DNA of 64,000 nucleotides from Prostheceraeus crozeri (taxonomy: Eukaryota; Platyhelminthes; Polycladida; Euryleptidae), in assembly GCA_907163375.1 (NCBI GenBank), contig CAJQUW010003611.1:62001-126000 (forward strand). The letters are read 5' to 3'. Positions within the stretch are counted from its first letter, which is position 1; each line of letters starts with the position of its first letter. Under the pieces are notes generated by a model. The model searched no databases. It was given only the letters and a program-made list of their open reading frames with translations, and was not told the DNA's origin. Below are positions 45,981 to 55,539 of the stretch, one piece after another. Position numbers and translations under genes: made by a program.

Positions 45981-46170
45981 ATTAGCAACAATGAAATGAA
46001 ATAAACGATAGATCAAATTGCCACGCAAAAGATGTGCGACTGGTAGGATTAGAACCTACGATCAAGGTTAACTAGACCTGTGCTCTAACCAACTGAGATG
46101 CGAGCCACTTACGCGACTATGTCAATTGGCAGGATCAAACCTTCACCACCACCACACATCAGTTGTCAAG
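45981..46170 (-). mobile_element. tRNA-derived SINE, copy 2
   Basis: Same layout as copy 1. The A-box region is better kept (TCTCAGTTGGTTAGAGCAC), while the B box has GGTTCTAATCC. Leader, tRNA part and tail all match copy 1, so the two are either two insertions or a local duplication of about 290 bases. Confidence 0.7.
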
Positions 46171-46683
46171 TATGACACTTTTCAAAAGACATTTAAAAGT
46201 CATTATAACTTGTCTTGTTAGACTGCATCCGTAGTACGGTAGTGGTTTCCGTATTGCCATTGATTTTCCTTCAAATTGTTGACGTCTACACTTTCATTCT
46301 ACATCTTTAAATGAAAAAAGTAGCCACTGAAAATGAAATATAATTCAAAGAAACTTATCATGATATTCTACATGAGAATATGAAAAAGTGGATGAAATTC
46401 TATCGTTTTGCAGAAGCTCTATCACAGTAAGAAAGTTACTTCTTTATGTTTGTTTGTTTCATCTTTTAAATGCACTCCAGAACACTAGCAGAAATCATTG
46501 AAGCACTAGCTATCAAGTTTATTCGAGCAGAAACATCCATTTGTTGCATGAACGATATATTCTGGAATACGATATATGGATGGAATTAACTAAAAGCAAA
46601 ATTGCTGCATTGGCATGCCATATGCCTTGAATTTGCAGCCTGATTAATTAAATCACGAATTGCGGAGACCTTAGACCCTTATC
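46171..46683. other. intergenic, no gene seen
   Basis: AT-rich sequence between the SINE pair and fold-back copy B. No motif recognised. Confidence 0.5.
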
Positions 46684-48465
46684 AACAGTCCGGCAGACAG
46701 AACGAGTTTCTGCAGGGACCGAAGCCGAAAGTGAGACTTTCACAGAATGACGCACACCCTTGTACCTACTATGAATCGCTGCGTCTGCCGAGTTCTAGTG
46801 AGTTCCTCTTCTTGTCAGACAGGGTCAAAGAAAAACACATAATAATCCAATGCGACGCAGATTGCAGTTTTTGGCAAAAATGTAATTTTCTATTTTTCTG
46901 TTATCAACTGAAAAGTATTAAGTCTAGAACCACAATTTTTGGCATGATATATCTTCAGGTCATTTCGTATCATTTGCATTTGATATTATCATGCTTGTGC
47001 TTGGCGATGTACATCTGCATGCGTGAAAGTGGTCCAATGTGGATAAAGCAGACCAGCATGTTGATGTTTGCCAACAGTCGGAAGCTTGCCAAATCTGAAT
47101 GTGTGTAGCTTCATATATAAATGAACATGAAAAGAAATGACTTGAAGGCATTCCATCTCAAAAGTTATGCCTCTAGACTTTTCAGTTGATAAGAGAAAAT
47201 ATAGAAAATTCCATTTTGATCAAAAACTTAAAGCTGCATCCCATTGGATTTGCATGTGTTTTTCTTTGATCTTGTCTGACAAGAAAAGGAACCAGGTATA
47301 ACCCAGTAGACGCGCAGATTCGTAATAGGCATAGGGCAGTGGTGGTGGCAGCGCGTTGCCCGAGGGTCACTTGGTGGCCCGCCACCGATCCTCACATCCA
47401 AAGTGGCCCGCTGACATTATTTGGATCGGTGATGAGAAAATGGCCCACTCCAAATTTGACCTTTAAAGGTGCTTCTAAGTTTGAGGTTGATCTTCGTTAG
47501 AATTTGCAAAAGGAGCAACTAGTGATCTATTGAGCAATATGATGGCGAAAACATTTTCATTCGAATGCTCAAGCCATGCTCTGTTCGCAATGAATATCTT
47601 CTCAGTATGAAGGCACGCGACATAGCCATCAAGTGCGTGAGTACTAAGTCACATAGTGCTCGATACATTGTTGAGCATGTTTCATCACGTAATGAGCAAC
47701 GTTGCAATTAGCCTATAAATACATAAAATAGGCCACGCATGAAGTAATCCAACCCCATGAAGATATGTGAAATTTACATGCCAACTTTTCTTTCAAGTAT
47801 TCTTTCTGTACTGCACCAATTTTGAACTAGAAAGCCATTATCGCCCGAGTATCGTTAGGGGAGTCTATGAGTGGTTTTCGAAAGCCGTTTATGTTTGGGT
47901 GACGTAATCCCATGTATACCTAGGTCACATAGTTTAACCAGGTTTTATGTAAGTTATTTTACTTTGTACGGTATGTAGGCGGATAGATGTAATATTAGAC
48001 CGTTATTTAGACATTTAGATTATAGACCGTGGTTATAGAACGCCATCTTTCGATGAAATAAGGCAATATTATAATATTGCTAAAAAGGTCATAATATCAT
48101 CATTTAATAACACAAAAGAGCTTACGTAATTAGTTTGATCTATTCACATACATTTTAGAGTGCAAAACACAGCTTAGTTGGATACAATGATGATGCATAC
48201 ATTTACAAGTACAACTATGCCCTGTGCTACCACTATGCATAGTACAACAGTCCTTAAAATAACGCTTAATAGGGTGCTCAATAAATGAATTTTGAACATG
48301 CCTACTTCTGCCTTTTAAAATTGGTGGCCCGCGAGTCCTCTCCTACTACTTGTGACCCTCTATCCCAACTTGGTTGCCCGCCACTGGCACAGGGTGTACA
48401 TCATTCTGTGAAAGTCTCATTTTCGGCCGCGTTCCCTGCAGAAACTCACTCTGGCTGACAACAAG
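46684..48465. mobile_element. fold-back element FB, copy B, split by a later insertion
   Basis: The left arm starts AACAGTCCGGCAGACAG, then GAGTTTCTGCAGG. The right arm ends TGCAGAAACTCACTCTGGCT near 48461. The arms match copy A (34793-35491). The right arm is interrupted by the 1050-base element at 47337-48386; without that insertion the length would be about 730 bases, like copy A. Confidence 0.75.
47337..48386. mobile_element. hAT-like non-autonomous element nested in fold-back copy B
   Basis: CAGTGGTGG at the left and CCGCCACTG at the right form short imperfect TIRs. Inside both ends lies (T)TGCCCG sequence, and GGTGGCCCGC words repeat near both ends. The flanks GCATAGGG (47329-47336) and GCACAGGG (48387-48394) are an 8-bp duplication with one change. 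Copy A shows the uninterrupted target (GCAATCGGGTGCACATC). No transposase is recognisable. Confidence 0.8.
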
Positions 48466-51180
48466 GTAATTTGTCCAGTGATAAAGCATTATGTCGGCAA
48501 ATGTAGCTTAGTAATTACTAACTGAATGGTCAAGATTGTACTTGGGAAGTATAATAGTTTGATAGCATAAAGACAGTTTTGCATTATTGATGTAATGATA
48601 GTGATGACAACCTCCTCTGTGAATTTGCATAAGCTACGGCCCGTCAAGACCCATACATTTAATTTCCAGCCCGCAAACCCTGGTAATTTTACGCATGAAG
48701 TGCAACGTGCGTATTTTCATGGAATGAATTGTTTGCTTTACGGCTATATGTGGTGTATGTAGAATGAAATAACCAATCAAAACGCTTCATTGGACCGATG
48801 TATACTGATCATGTGTATTCAAGTCGTTGCTTATTTTCAAGAAGAATCTATGGGAAGTTGCTTCGACAAGCTGTTGTTGTTGTCCACCGAGTTGTTGGTG
48901 TATCTGAATTATTCGAGAAGTGAGGCGTTGCTAAAAGAAAAGAATCCATAGAATCCATCGCTTTGGGCAGTTGAGGGTTAACCACGTGATCCAACAAATG
49001 TTTTTCTTTGTCGTGAGTTGTTTCCTGCAATTGCAAGACTGCAACTGAAGCAGCGTGGAAAATAACACATTAGTAAAAATAGTATATTAGTATACTAATT
49101 CATTTTCCTAATCAGGAGATACTGTTTGTTTATCTGCGACAATAACATCGGTTGTCATGACGCTTTCATTATTTTTACAGCAAATCGGTCAAGCTACCAG
49201 TAATGAGGAATGTCATATTTCTGCCTGATGATGGAAAATTCTGCCCTAAAAGTGAAATTATTATCATAAAAATGACAAATCTCATTTTGAGTTTTCAAAT
49301 GCATGCTGGATCATTACATTATTGAGTGTATGAATCTCGGAAGCACATGGATCTACATAAACAAATGGGATTTTGCGGTGTTTGAGGCTCTGCAACTTGC
49401 AAGACGACTGGAAGTGCAACTTCAGAATTGTCGCTTTACAAACGTTGGGTGACAATCAGTGGCGTCTTCTCCGTACCTGCGAGGCCTTCGGCACATCCTC
49501 AAAACTTATTTAGCAACATTTATAAACATGAAGTGTCATCATTCATTTAAATTCGATAGCATCTCGTGATAGCTGTGCACAGCTTTCCGTCTCAAAATCA
49601 GACGCTCAACCTCAAGAGTGAACAGTTTTGCAGCACGTGCCTGAATCACAGCTGTTTTCTTCGAACAATTATACACACAAGCTAGTCGTGTGTTCAGACG
49701 GAGCACTGATGTTCAGACAGCGAAAGAGAGTTGTGTGCGTGTAAGGCAGTAAGCGCACGCGCCCGTGCCAATATTGGCTTTCCAGTCGACATAATGCTTT
49801 GCCTTCTACAATTTTTGCAATGAAAGTCTACACGATTCTTGATCGGGGCGCGGTGCCTAAATACAGTAAGGGAAGCGCAACACAATTATTCCTAGCTTCG
49901 CTTAATGTGAGCGATGCCACTACGTCAACAGTAGCAGATGGATGACGTTCAGACAAGACTGCGATCAGATGATGAGCGTTCTCCAATGAATGCAGAGTAA
50001 TGCATCTGACTCGAACACCCAGATTCGGTAGAATTCCATAATTTGTTTTACGTGATTGATGTGACGCTATGCTTAGTACTGCAGATGAGATCATAAGCAC
50101 GCCTTTCGTCCCAAGGGAATATACTGAAAAGATGACAGTCGTCAAGCAAGGTAGGCCAACATCTGATATAAAATTGAAAGTACTCACAGAGAAAGAAATA
50201 CAGCAGACATTTTAATGCATCAAAATTTCAAACATGTGAGTGGCTGACCGGCCGTGAGAAACACAAGAAACTGCTGGCCTTGCCTCCTTTTTTCTCGAGA
50301 AAGTGTGGTCTGGACAGAGAGGGGACATAGTAATCTCAGCACCTTGAGTATGGCGGTTAAGCGACATGAGCAATCAACTTCTCATGTGCACATTCACTTG
50401 GCACTATAAATGTTTGTGAAATTGTTATTAAAAATTCAGCTTTTATGAAAATTAATGTAACATAAAAGTGCTTTGTATAAAAATAGTATTCCAATGCCGA
50501 GTGAAGGCCTATGGTCAGGGAGCACGCGACGCCACTGGTGACAATCTACATATCAAAATTAATAAGAAGCTCGCGTGCGAATTTAGGAAGAAAATGTCAG
50601 TACCTCTGGCACTAACTGTGAAAGATCAAAAATCAATTGTCTTAGCATTGTACCAACGCATTCACGCAAGGCACGCGGCCAGGCGGGTGACTCGCCTTGC
50701 ATCCAACTCTGGTCATGTCACAAATTACCACACACTGAAAGAATAGGATGTCATAAAGACAATGTCATAACTGTATTTAAATATGAACTTAAGGTATAAT
50801 GAGTCCATAATATTATTTAGTTAAGGAAATCTAAGTTTATTTGGTGAATCATTTACCTATGAAAATTGAATCAATCCACATGTATAAATATAGTTGAATT
50901 CTAACAGGATAGAGTGTATATATGATTTTAATCATTCGTAACTCAATTCTACACAGTGATTTTATTGACCGTAGACTGAAGCATCCCATTAGCCAATGAT
51001 TTAGACAAGTGTATGCTTATGATAGCAAATATTCTTGCAGTTGGGATATTCATTAGAAAAATATAATGGTTTGCGGAAAACACCAACTGTAATTTCAACT
51101 TTGTAATTTCATGACTCGTTACTTGTTTTAGCTTTTTTAGGTAGCAACTCAAAAGTATCTTATTGTGAATTGATTTTTAG
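48466..51180. other. between fold-back copy B and the Polinton; no gene confirmed
   Basis: A minus-strand frame at 49828-50187 stays open for about 130 codons with balanced composition (SLENAHHLIAVLSERHPSAT). A plus-strand frame at 50468-50746 is basic. Neither has a recognisable family or start. The left terminal repeat of the Polinton may lie in the last few hundred bases but cannot be identified, because its partner is outside the window. Confidence 0.4.
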
Positions 51181-51218
51181 TTATTATTTATATTTATTTG
51201 GTGTCTTGTAACTAGGTC

Positions 51219-51764
51219 ATGAACAGTAATCTTGGTGACATGATTGATGATTGTCCGATCTCTTCCATTCCATCAGCAGTGATCAAGTCGTGGGTTGTCG
51301 CAAGAGACCTTGGATATTCGTTCAAAGCTATAGAAACTGTAACAAATCTCAGTGAAAATATCAACGCTGGTGATTTAGTTGATCGACTAATGGATCTAGA
51401 TGAGCATGCTATGAATCACAATTTGGATCGTAGGTGGATAGAGGATTTCTCCATGCTACACTGCAATGATAGCGAAATTAGGAGGATCAAATTGGAACGA
51501 TATGGAAAGAAGGAGACATCTGACAGTGTTTTAATAAAAAGTTCTCCCAATAAAAGGGACTTCAGAAGGAAATTAGAAGAAGAGACATTTAAATTATTAT
51601 GTGAACGGAACTGCGTTAAATGTTTTAAACAGGAACGATCCCTTCTCTTTTTGCCATGTTCTCATAGCGTTATGTGTTCTACATGTTATGTACCCTTTGA
51701 AACTTCATCTTGTCCCCTTTGTGATGAAGAAATATCTTCAACAGTCACTGTATATCGTGCATGA
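51219..51764 (+). CDS. Polinton UBA-RING protein (IAP-like E3 ligase)
   Basis: Of 181 residues, about 20-65 (IKSWVVARDLGYSFKAIE ... AGDLVDRLMDLDE) resemble the UBA domain that precedes RING in inhibitor-of-apoptosis proteins. Residues about 134-175 have C..C, LLFLPCSHSVMC..C and SCPLCDEE, a C-terminal RING of the IAP/MDM2 kind with one His among the zinc ligands. No BIR repeat is present. The likely role is ubiquitin ligation against a host factor; this is inferred. It is the first gene of the left block, followed directly by a promoter-like region. Confidence 0.75.
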   Translation: MNSNLGDMIDDCPISSIPSAVIKSWVVARDLGYSFKAIETVTNLSENINAGDLVDRLMDLDEHAMNHNLDRRWIEDFSMLHCNDSEIRRIKLERYGKKETSDSVLIKSSPNKRDFRRKLEEETFKLLCERNCVKCFKQERSLLFLPCSHSVMCSTCYVPFETSSCPLCDEEISSTVTVYRA

Positions 51765-51828
51765 TGAGTCATCATGCAGGTCTGTGATTGGTCACTATTG
51801 TGTCTTTGTTTGACTTTTCTATATAAGG
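51765..51828 (+). promoter_or_regulatory. Polinton promoter with AP-1-like site and TATA box
   Basis: TGAGTCA at 51765-51771 (exact AP-1/TRE consensus) directly follows the stop of the RING gene. ATTGG (reverse CCAAT) lies at 51787-51791 and TATATAAGG at 51820-51828. The start codon of the next gene is 47 bases past the TATA box. The same pair, TGAGTCA and TATATAAGG(A/G)(A/G)GAC, occurs at 53061-53086. Confidence 0.55.
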
Positions 51829-51874
51829 AGGACATTGTACCGTTCTATTTCAAGCATAATTTGAGGCTAATACA

Positions 51875-52498
51875 ATGTCAATCAGCATGTCGTTCACTAC
51901 CAACATTCCCATTTCAATAATTTACCGAAGTCAACTCTTCACCGGCAATATATTTTATTCTGCCGTAAATATAACTGGCCATAAAGCGGATTTGGTGGAT
52001 CTGATGGAGGAAATAGTGAAGTATTTCCGCTGCGGAGAGGACGTTGTGGTGCAGAGAATGTTAATGAGAGTCGTGAACAACGCTCTTACACGAGTTGCAA
52101 GATTTTGGCTCAATGAAGTATTTCGCCCACTAGCGCAAACGGAGATTGTACCGGAATACTCTCGCTGTTGGTGCAGCAGTATCCAACGGAAACTGAACAC
52201 ATGTCTCCATGACATTATCACCTCCAGCTACTATGACGAGAAGGGTGACAAATGTAAATTGGACTTATTCAGTGGACCGCCATCAGTAAGCATCAATGTG
52301 GCTGCTCAAGGACATTCTGAGGTAATCAGTTTGCGGGCATACTATGCCAATATTTTAAAGACTTTCCATTCAAAGCCCTGCTGTATGTGCTGTCTAATTT
52401 CAAAACATCTAATGAAGGACATTGAGCAGCTCATAACTGCTACAAATCAGACTCTAGCCGATGTGAGTGTATATCAGTTTCCCTCTACAACTTGTTAA
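51875..52498 (+). CDS. Polinton uncharacterised protein, 207 residues
   Basis: Not recognised. Predicted mixed alpha/beta with Cys pairs (RCWCSS near residue 97 and KPCCMCCLI near 170). It has no signal peptide or membrane segment that I can see. It sits between the UBA-RING gene and a small basic gene, each with its own promoter-like region, which hints at an early or host-interaction role rather than a virion part. That is inference only. Confidence 0.6.
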   Translation: MSISMSFTTNIPISIIYRSQLFTGNIFYSAVNITGHKADLVDLMEEIVKYFRCGEDVVVQRMLMRVVNNALTRVARFWLNEVFRPLAQTEIVPEYSRCWCSSIQRKLNTCLHDIITSSYYDEKGDKCKLDLFSGPPSVSINVAAQGHSEVISLRAYYANILKTFHSKPCCMCCLISKHLMKDIEQLITATNQTLADVSVYQFPSTTC

Positions 52499-52626
52499 GT
52501 GTTTTATGTAATTTTATAAGTACCAGCAACAAACTCTGTGTGAATGCTTGTAAACTTTTGTATATAATGTTGTAAGTACTAAGCAAAAATTGTAATTGTA
52601 TTATCTATTTCCATATTAGAATAAAA

Positions 52627-53019
52627 ATGTCTGTAAAACGGAAGGCATCTTCTCGTCAATCGAAACGGTCCTTCAAACCTTCAAGTCAGTTTAAAAAGGC
52701 GTTGCGAAAGTTAAACAGGATACATGATAATAAGAAGAAGTGTAAATTGATTCAAAATTCAAGTGATGATTTCATTCGTGATTTAGCTTTTGCAATACAC
52801 AAATGTCTACCTATTTACAAGCCTCTATTGAATGCTGGCTCTTTGAATAGCATAAAAAAGTTTTCAAATCCAAGGAGTAGTGATAAGAAAAGGCGAAACT
52901 TAATTCAGCGCGGTGGTGGTGGGTTTCTAAGTATGTTAAATGATATTGGAAACAGTATCAATGGTGTAATCAATAGTCCGCTTGGAAGGATTGCAGCAAC
53001 TGCTGCAATGTTAATATAA
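52627..53019 (+). CDS. Polinton small basic protein with hydrophobic C-terminus
   Basis: 130 residues. The first 110 are very basic (KRKASSRQSKRSFKPSSQFK, KKALRKLNRI); the end has GGGGFLSMLNDIGNSI and a hydrophobic IAATAAMLI. Polintons and adintoviruses commonly encode small basic proteins with a Gly-rich, membrane-active-like tail, thought to be virion core or entry proteins. The layout fits that class; the exact family is not assigned. TATATAAT upstream at 52561 may be its TATA box. Confidence 0.6.
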   Translation: MSVKRKASSRQSKRSFKPSSQFKKALRKLNRIHDNKKKCKLIQNSSDDFIRDLAFAIHKCLPIYKPLLNAGSLNSIKKFSNPRSSDKKRRNLIQRGGGGFLSMLNDIGNSINGVINSPLGRIAATAAMLI

Positions 53020-53060
53020 GGTTAGCGAATCATAAAGTGACACGTCATCACTTTGATCGA

Positions 53061-53086
53061 TGAGTCATATATAGGTGTATATAAGG
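53061..53086 (+). promoter_or_regulatory. Polinton promoter with AP-1-like site and TATA box
   Basis: TGAGTCA at 53061-53067 and TATATAAGG at 53078-53086, preceded by GTGACACGTCATCAC, which has a CRE-like half site. It lies between the small basic gene and the 270-residue gene, whose ATG is at 53171. Confidence 0.55.
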
Positions 53087-53170
53087 AAGACGCTTTAATG
53101 ATATTTTACCACTTTCAAGTGACAATTCATTTGCGCTGGTTGAAAGCTCCGAATTAGTACTTGTTGAAAC

Positions 53171-53983
53171 ATGACTCAGAAAATGTATACAATCAGAGAG
53201 GAAGGTGACGCTTTTGAGCAAGATCTCTTGAAGCTTCGTCCGACACGAAAGGTGCAAGGGATTGGAAATACATTCTACTTTCAAACCTTGAATTATGGTG
53301 ATGATGGCTTTTATCTTCAAGTTCCATTCTTCCACAGTAATGGTATGTCTACATCAGGGTCTAGCAATATGAGACAAATGCGAGTGACTTTTCCAAAATG
53401 GCAACAGGTGATTCTTAAAACTATTGACTCTTTCGCGAAAGAATGTGTTGAGCTGCCTGAAAGTGCTCCCACTCATTGGAGAAAGGCATTAGAGGAAGGA
53501 GTTGGTTACAAGGAATTGCCGGAATTCGATACACTGTTTTTAAAACTATCGGATCATTTTCAAGCATTCGATCTCTTTACAAACGCGATGGAATGTGAGG
53601 ATCTCAAACGGGGTCGCTATATGGGCTTAGTGCACGTTACCGGACTTTATATTGGCTCACATGGTTCGACTGTTAAAGTCGCATCTTTAAAAATGAAGGT
53701 TCTTCAACTAGTCTATGAACCACTACCAATTGATAAATGTTTAATTAACATTGATAAGACTACTTCAAGTGATGGGAAGGAAGAGAGCAAAAAGCGAGGG
53801 CGGAAATCTAAAGATGGGAATCCTAAATTGAAGTTGAAGCGCCAAGATGCTGACTTGAAAACTTTCTATAATCCTAATTGTGATGAGGAAACAAATGTTT
53901 TGATTTGTAAATGTAACTTGAAAGTTTCTATTCTGAATGTAAATAAACGTGATCTGGAACATGTGTCTGTCTTGTTGTTCTAA
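53171..53983 (+). CDS. Polinton uncharacterised protein, 270 residues
   Basis: Not recognised. The first 200 residues look globular (FYFQTLNYGDDGFYLQVPFF, GRYMGLVHVTGLYIGSHGS). Residues about 205-235 are a lysine-rich linker (KKRGRKSKDGNPKLKLKRQ). The Arg/Lys-rich segment suggests DNA or RNA binding. It lies just before the packaging ATPase. The stop codon is part of TAAGCAAAATTA, a boundary motif also seen at other gene ends. Confidence 0.6.
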   Translation: MTQKMYTIREEGDAFEQDLLKLRPTRKVQGIGNTFYFQTLNYGDDGFYLQVPFFHSNGMSTSGSSNMRQMRVTFPKWQQVILKTIDSFAKECVELPESAPTHWRKALEEGVGYKELPEFDTLFLKLSDHFQAFDLFTNAMECEDLKRGRYMGLVHVTGLYIGSHGSTVKVASLKMKVLQLVYEPLPIDKCLINIDKTTSSDGKEESKKRGRKSKDGNPKLKLKRQDADLKTFYNPNCDEETNVLICKCNLKVSILNVNKRDLEHVSVLLF

Positions 53984-54028
53984 GCAAAATTAGCGGGATG
54001 ATGAGTTTAATGTTAATGGAATTAAAAG

Positions 54029-54682
54029 ATGACAGATTTTCGTCTATTCACTGATCGCACAATGTGTGTCGCTGGACCAAGTCAGTCCGGTAAAACTACA
54101 TTTGTAACTGAATTGCTACAATATAGAAATGAAATGTTTAACAAGGAAATTCAACAAGGAATGTTTAACAAGAGAGTCAAATGGTATTATGGATTATTTC
54201 AACCACAACTACATTCTGCACTTCGCCAGAAAGGTTATGAGGTGAAGCAAGGGTTGCCATCAACGGAGGATATCAAAGCAGGTGACTTACTAGTATTAGA
54301 TGATCTATTACGAGAAAGCAAATCTTCAAAGGATGTAACTGAAATGTTCATTCAAACTGCACATCATAGGGAAGCTTTTATTATCTACATCACCCAAAAC
54401 ATCTTCGATGGAGGGAAAGAGCAAAGAACTAGAAGTTTGAATACATATTATTTGGCAATATTTAAAAATCCAAGAGATAGCAGTCAGATACATCATCTCA
54501 GTAGACAGATATTACCTCAACAACCTAAAGTACTTTCAAAAATATATGAAGATGTAACAAAGAAACCACATGGTTATCTATTTATTGATCTAACCCAGGA
54601 ATGTCCGGAACGACTTCGATTTCGAACAAATATCATACCTAATTCCGCTGAACCAATGACAGTTTTCTCGGTTCACAGTTAG
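54029..54682 (+). CDS. Polinton genome-packaging ATPase
   Basis: 217 residues. The Walker A motif GPSQSGKT lies at about 13-20 and the Walker B motif DLLVLDDLL at about 88-96. FIIYITQNIF carries a sensor-like Gln/Asn as in FtsK/HerA-type packaging ATPases. The length fits the Polinton ATPase (about 200-250 residues). In the family it pumps DNA into the capsid. Confidence 0.88.
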   Translation: MTDFRLFTDRTMCVAGPSQSGKTTFVTELLQYRNEMFNKEIQQGMFNKRVKWYYGLFQPQLHSALRQKGYEVKQGLPSTEDIKAGDLLVLDDLLRESKSSKDVTEMFIQTAHHREAFIIYITQNIFDGGKEQRTRSLNTYYLAIFKNPRDSSQIHHLSRQILPQQPKVLSKIYEDVTKKPHGYLFIDLTQECPERLRFRTNIIPNSAEPMTVFSVHS

Positions 54683-54691
54683 TTTTAAGCA

Positions 54692-55372
54692 ATGTACTTT
54701 GTTGCCTTATTATTTTCAAACATGTCGTATTCAAAGATGGTAGTCATTCCTCAAGAGGAGTATGTACAATTGACTACATTACAAAGTGCACAGGAAGTCA
54801 AAAATATAGATCAACCTATTACGAATCAACTTAAGGAACTAACACAAAAGGATATGGAAATTCAGAAGATTAAGGATCCCTATCGACGAATGCAGTTAGC
54901 AGCTGAAAACATTGACGAGAGGCGACAGATTCGTGACAAATTGCGACGATTTATAACCTTGTCAACACCTCGACCATATCGTGTGCGCGCTGAGCGATTA
55001 TTTGACTTCATTGATCCACATGTGAAGTTCAATGAGAGAGGGGAGATAATAGATGAAACAACTGGTGATGTTATTAGAAATAGTCACATAGATGACCTTC
55101 TACAATATGCTGTCAGAGATGTAAGGCGAAAACTAGGTGCACCACAAGGGTGGACATATTTTCAGAAAATTTTATCTGATCAAAATGTACCTCACAATAT
55201 TATTGGTGGACCGACTGTGAATGAATTGGATAAGGGTCACTTACAAGATGGATCAAAGAGTAAAACACCCACGATGGCGATCAAGCGAGAGCTTCATGAT
55301 CCCGATGATCTGCAACCAAAAAGAGCTACTAGGCGCTCAATGCGTGTTGCGAAGGAGTATAGTAAATATTAA
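54692..55372 (+). CDS. Polinton conserved uncharacterised protein (coiled-coil N-terminus)
   Basis: 226 residues from the first ATG, or starting at the second Met (54722, MSYSKMVVIPQEEY). The N-terminal half is helical and charged (QKIKDPYRRMQLAAENIDER). A later TYFQKILSDQNVPHNIIGG lies before a basic tail. Polintons have a gene of this layout next to the integrase with no known function. TTTTAAGCAATG, with the boundary motif, overlaps the start. Confidence 0.6.
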   Translation: MYFVALLFSNMSYSKMVVIPQEEYVQLTTLQSAQEVKNIDQPITNQLKELTQKDMEIQKIKDPYRRMQLAAENIDERRQIRDKLRRFITLSTPRPYRVRAERLFDFIDPHVKFNERGEIIDETTGDVIRNSHIDDLLQYAVRDVRRKLGAPQGWTYFQKILSDQNVPHNIIGGPTVNELDKGHLQDGSKSKTPTMAIKRELHDPDDLQPKRATRRSMRVAKEYSKY

Positions 55373-55539
55373 GCAAATATGAATTAAGCCTTGCCTCTCT
55401 CATATCATATCGTTACAAAAATTTTGCTGTTGTTTGAAATCTGCGCTCGAAGGTAAAGCAGAAGAGGGTATAGAGGTTGATATCAATTGTGTTAGCAGTT
55501 GCTGTGCGAGTAATACGCGTGCAAATCAGAACAAAGACG

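Noticed and set aside
45744-46108. Functional tRNA-Thr genes
   Set aside because: The acceptor arms do not pair and both copies have SINE-like leader and tail.
49828-50187. Minus-strand open frame of about 120 codons
   Set aside because: Good composition but no recognisable domain, no ATG in a good position and no clear splice context; left as unconfirmed.
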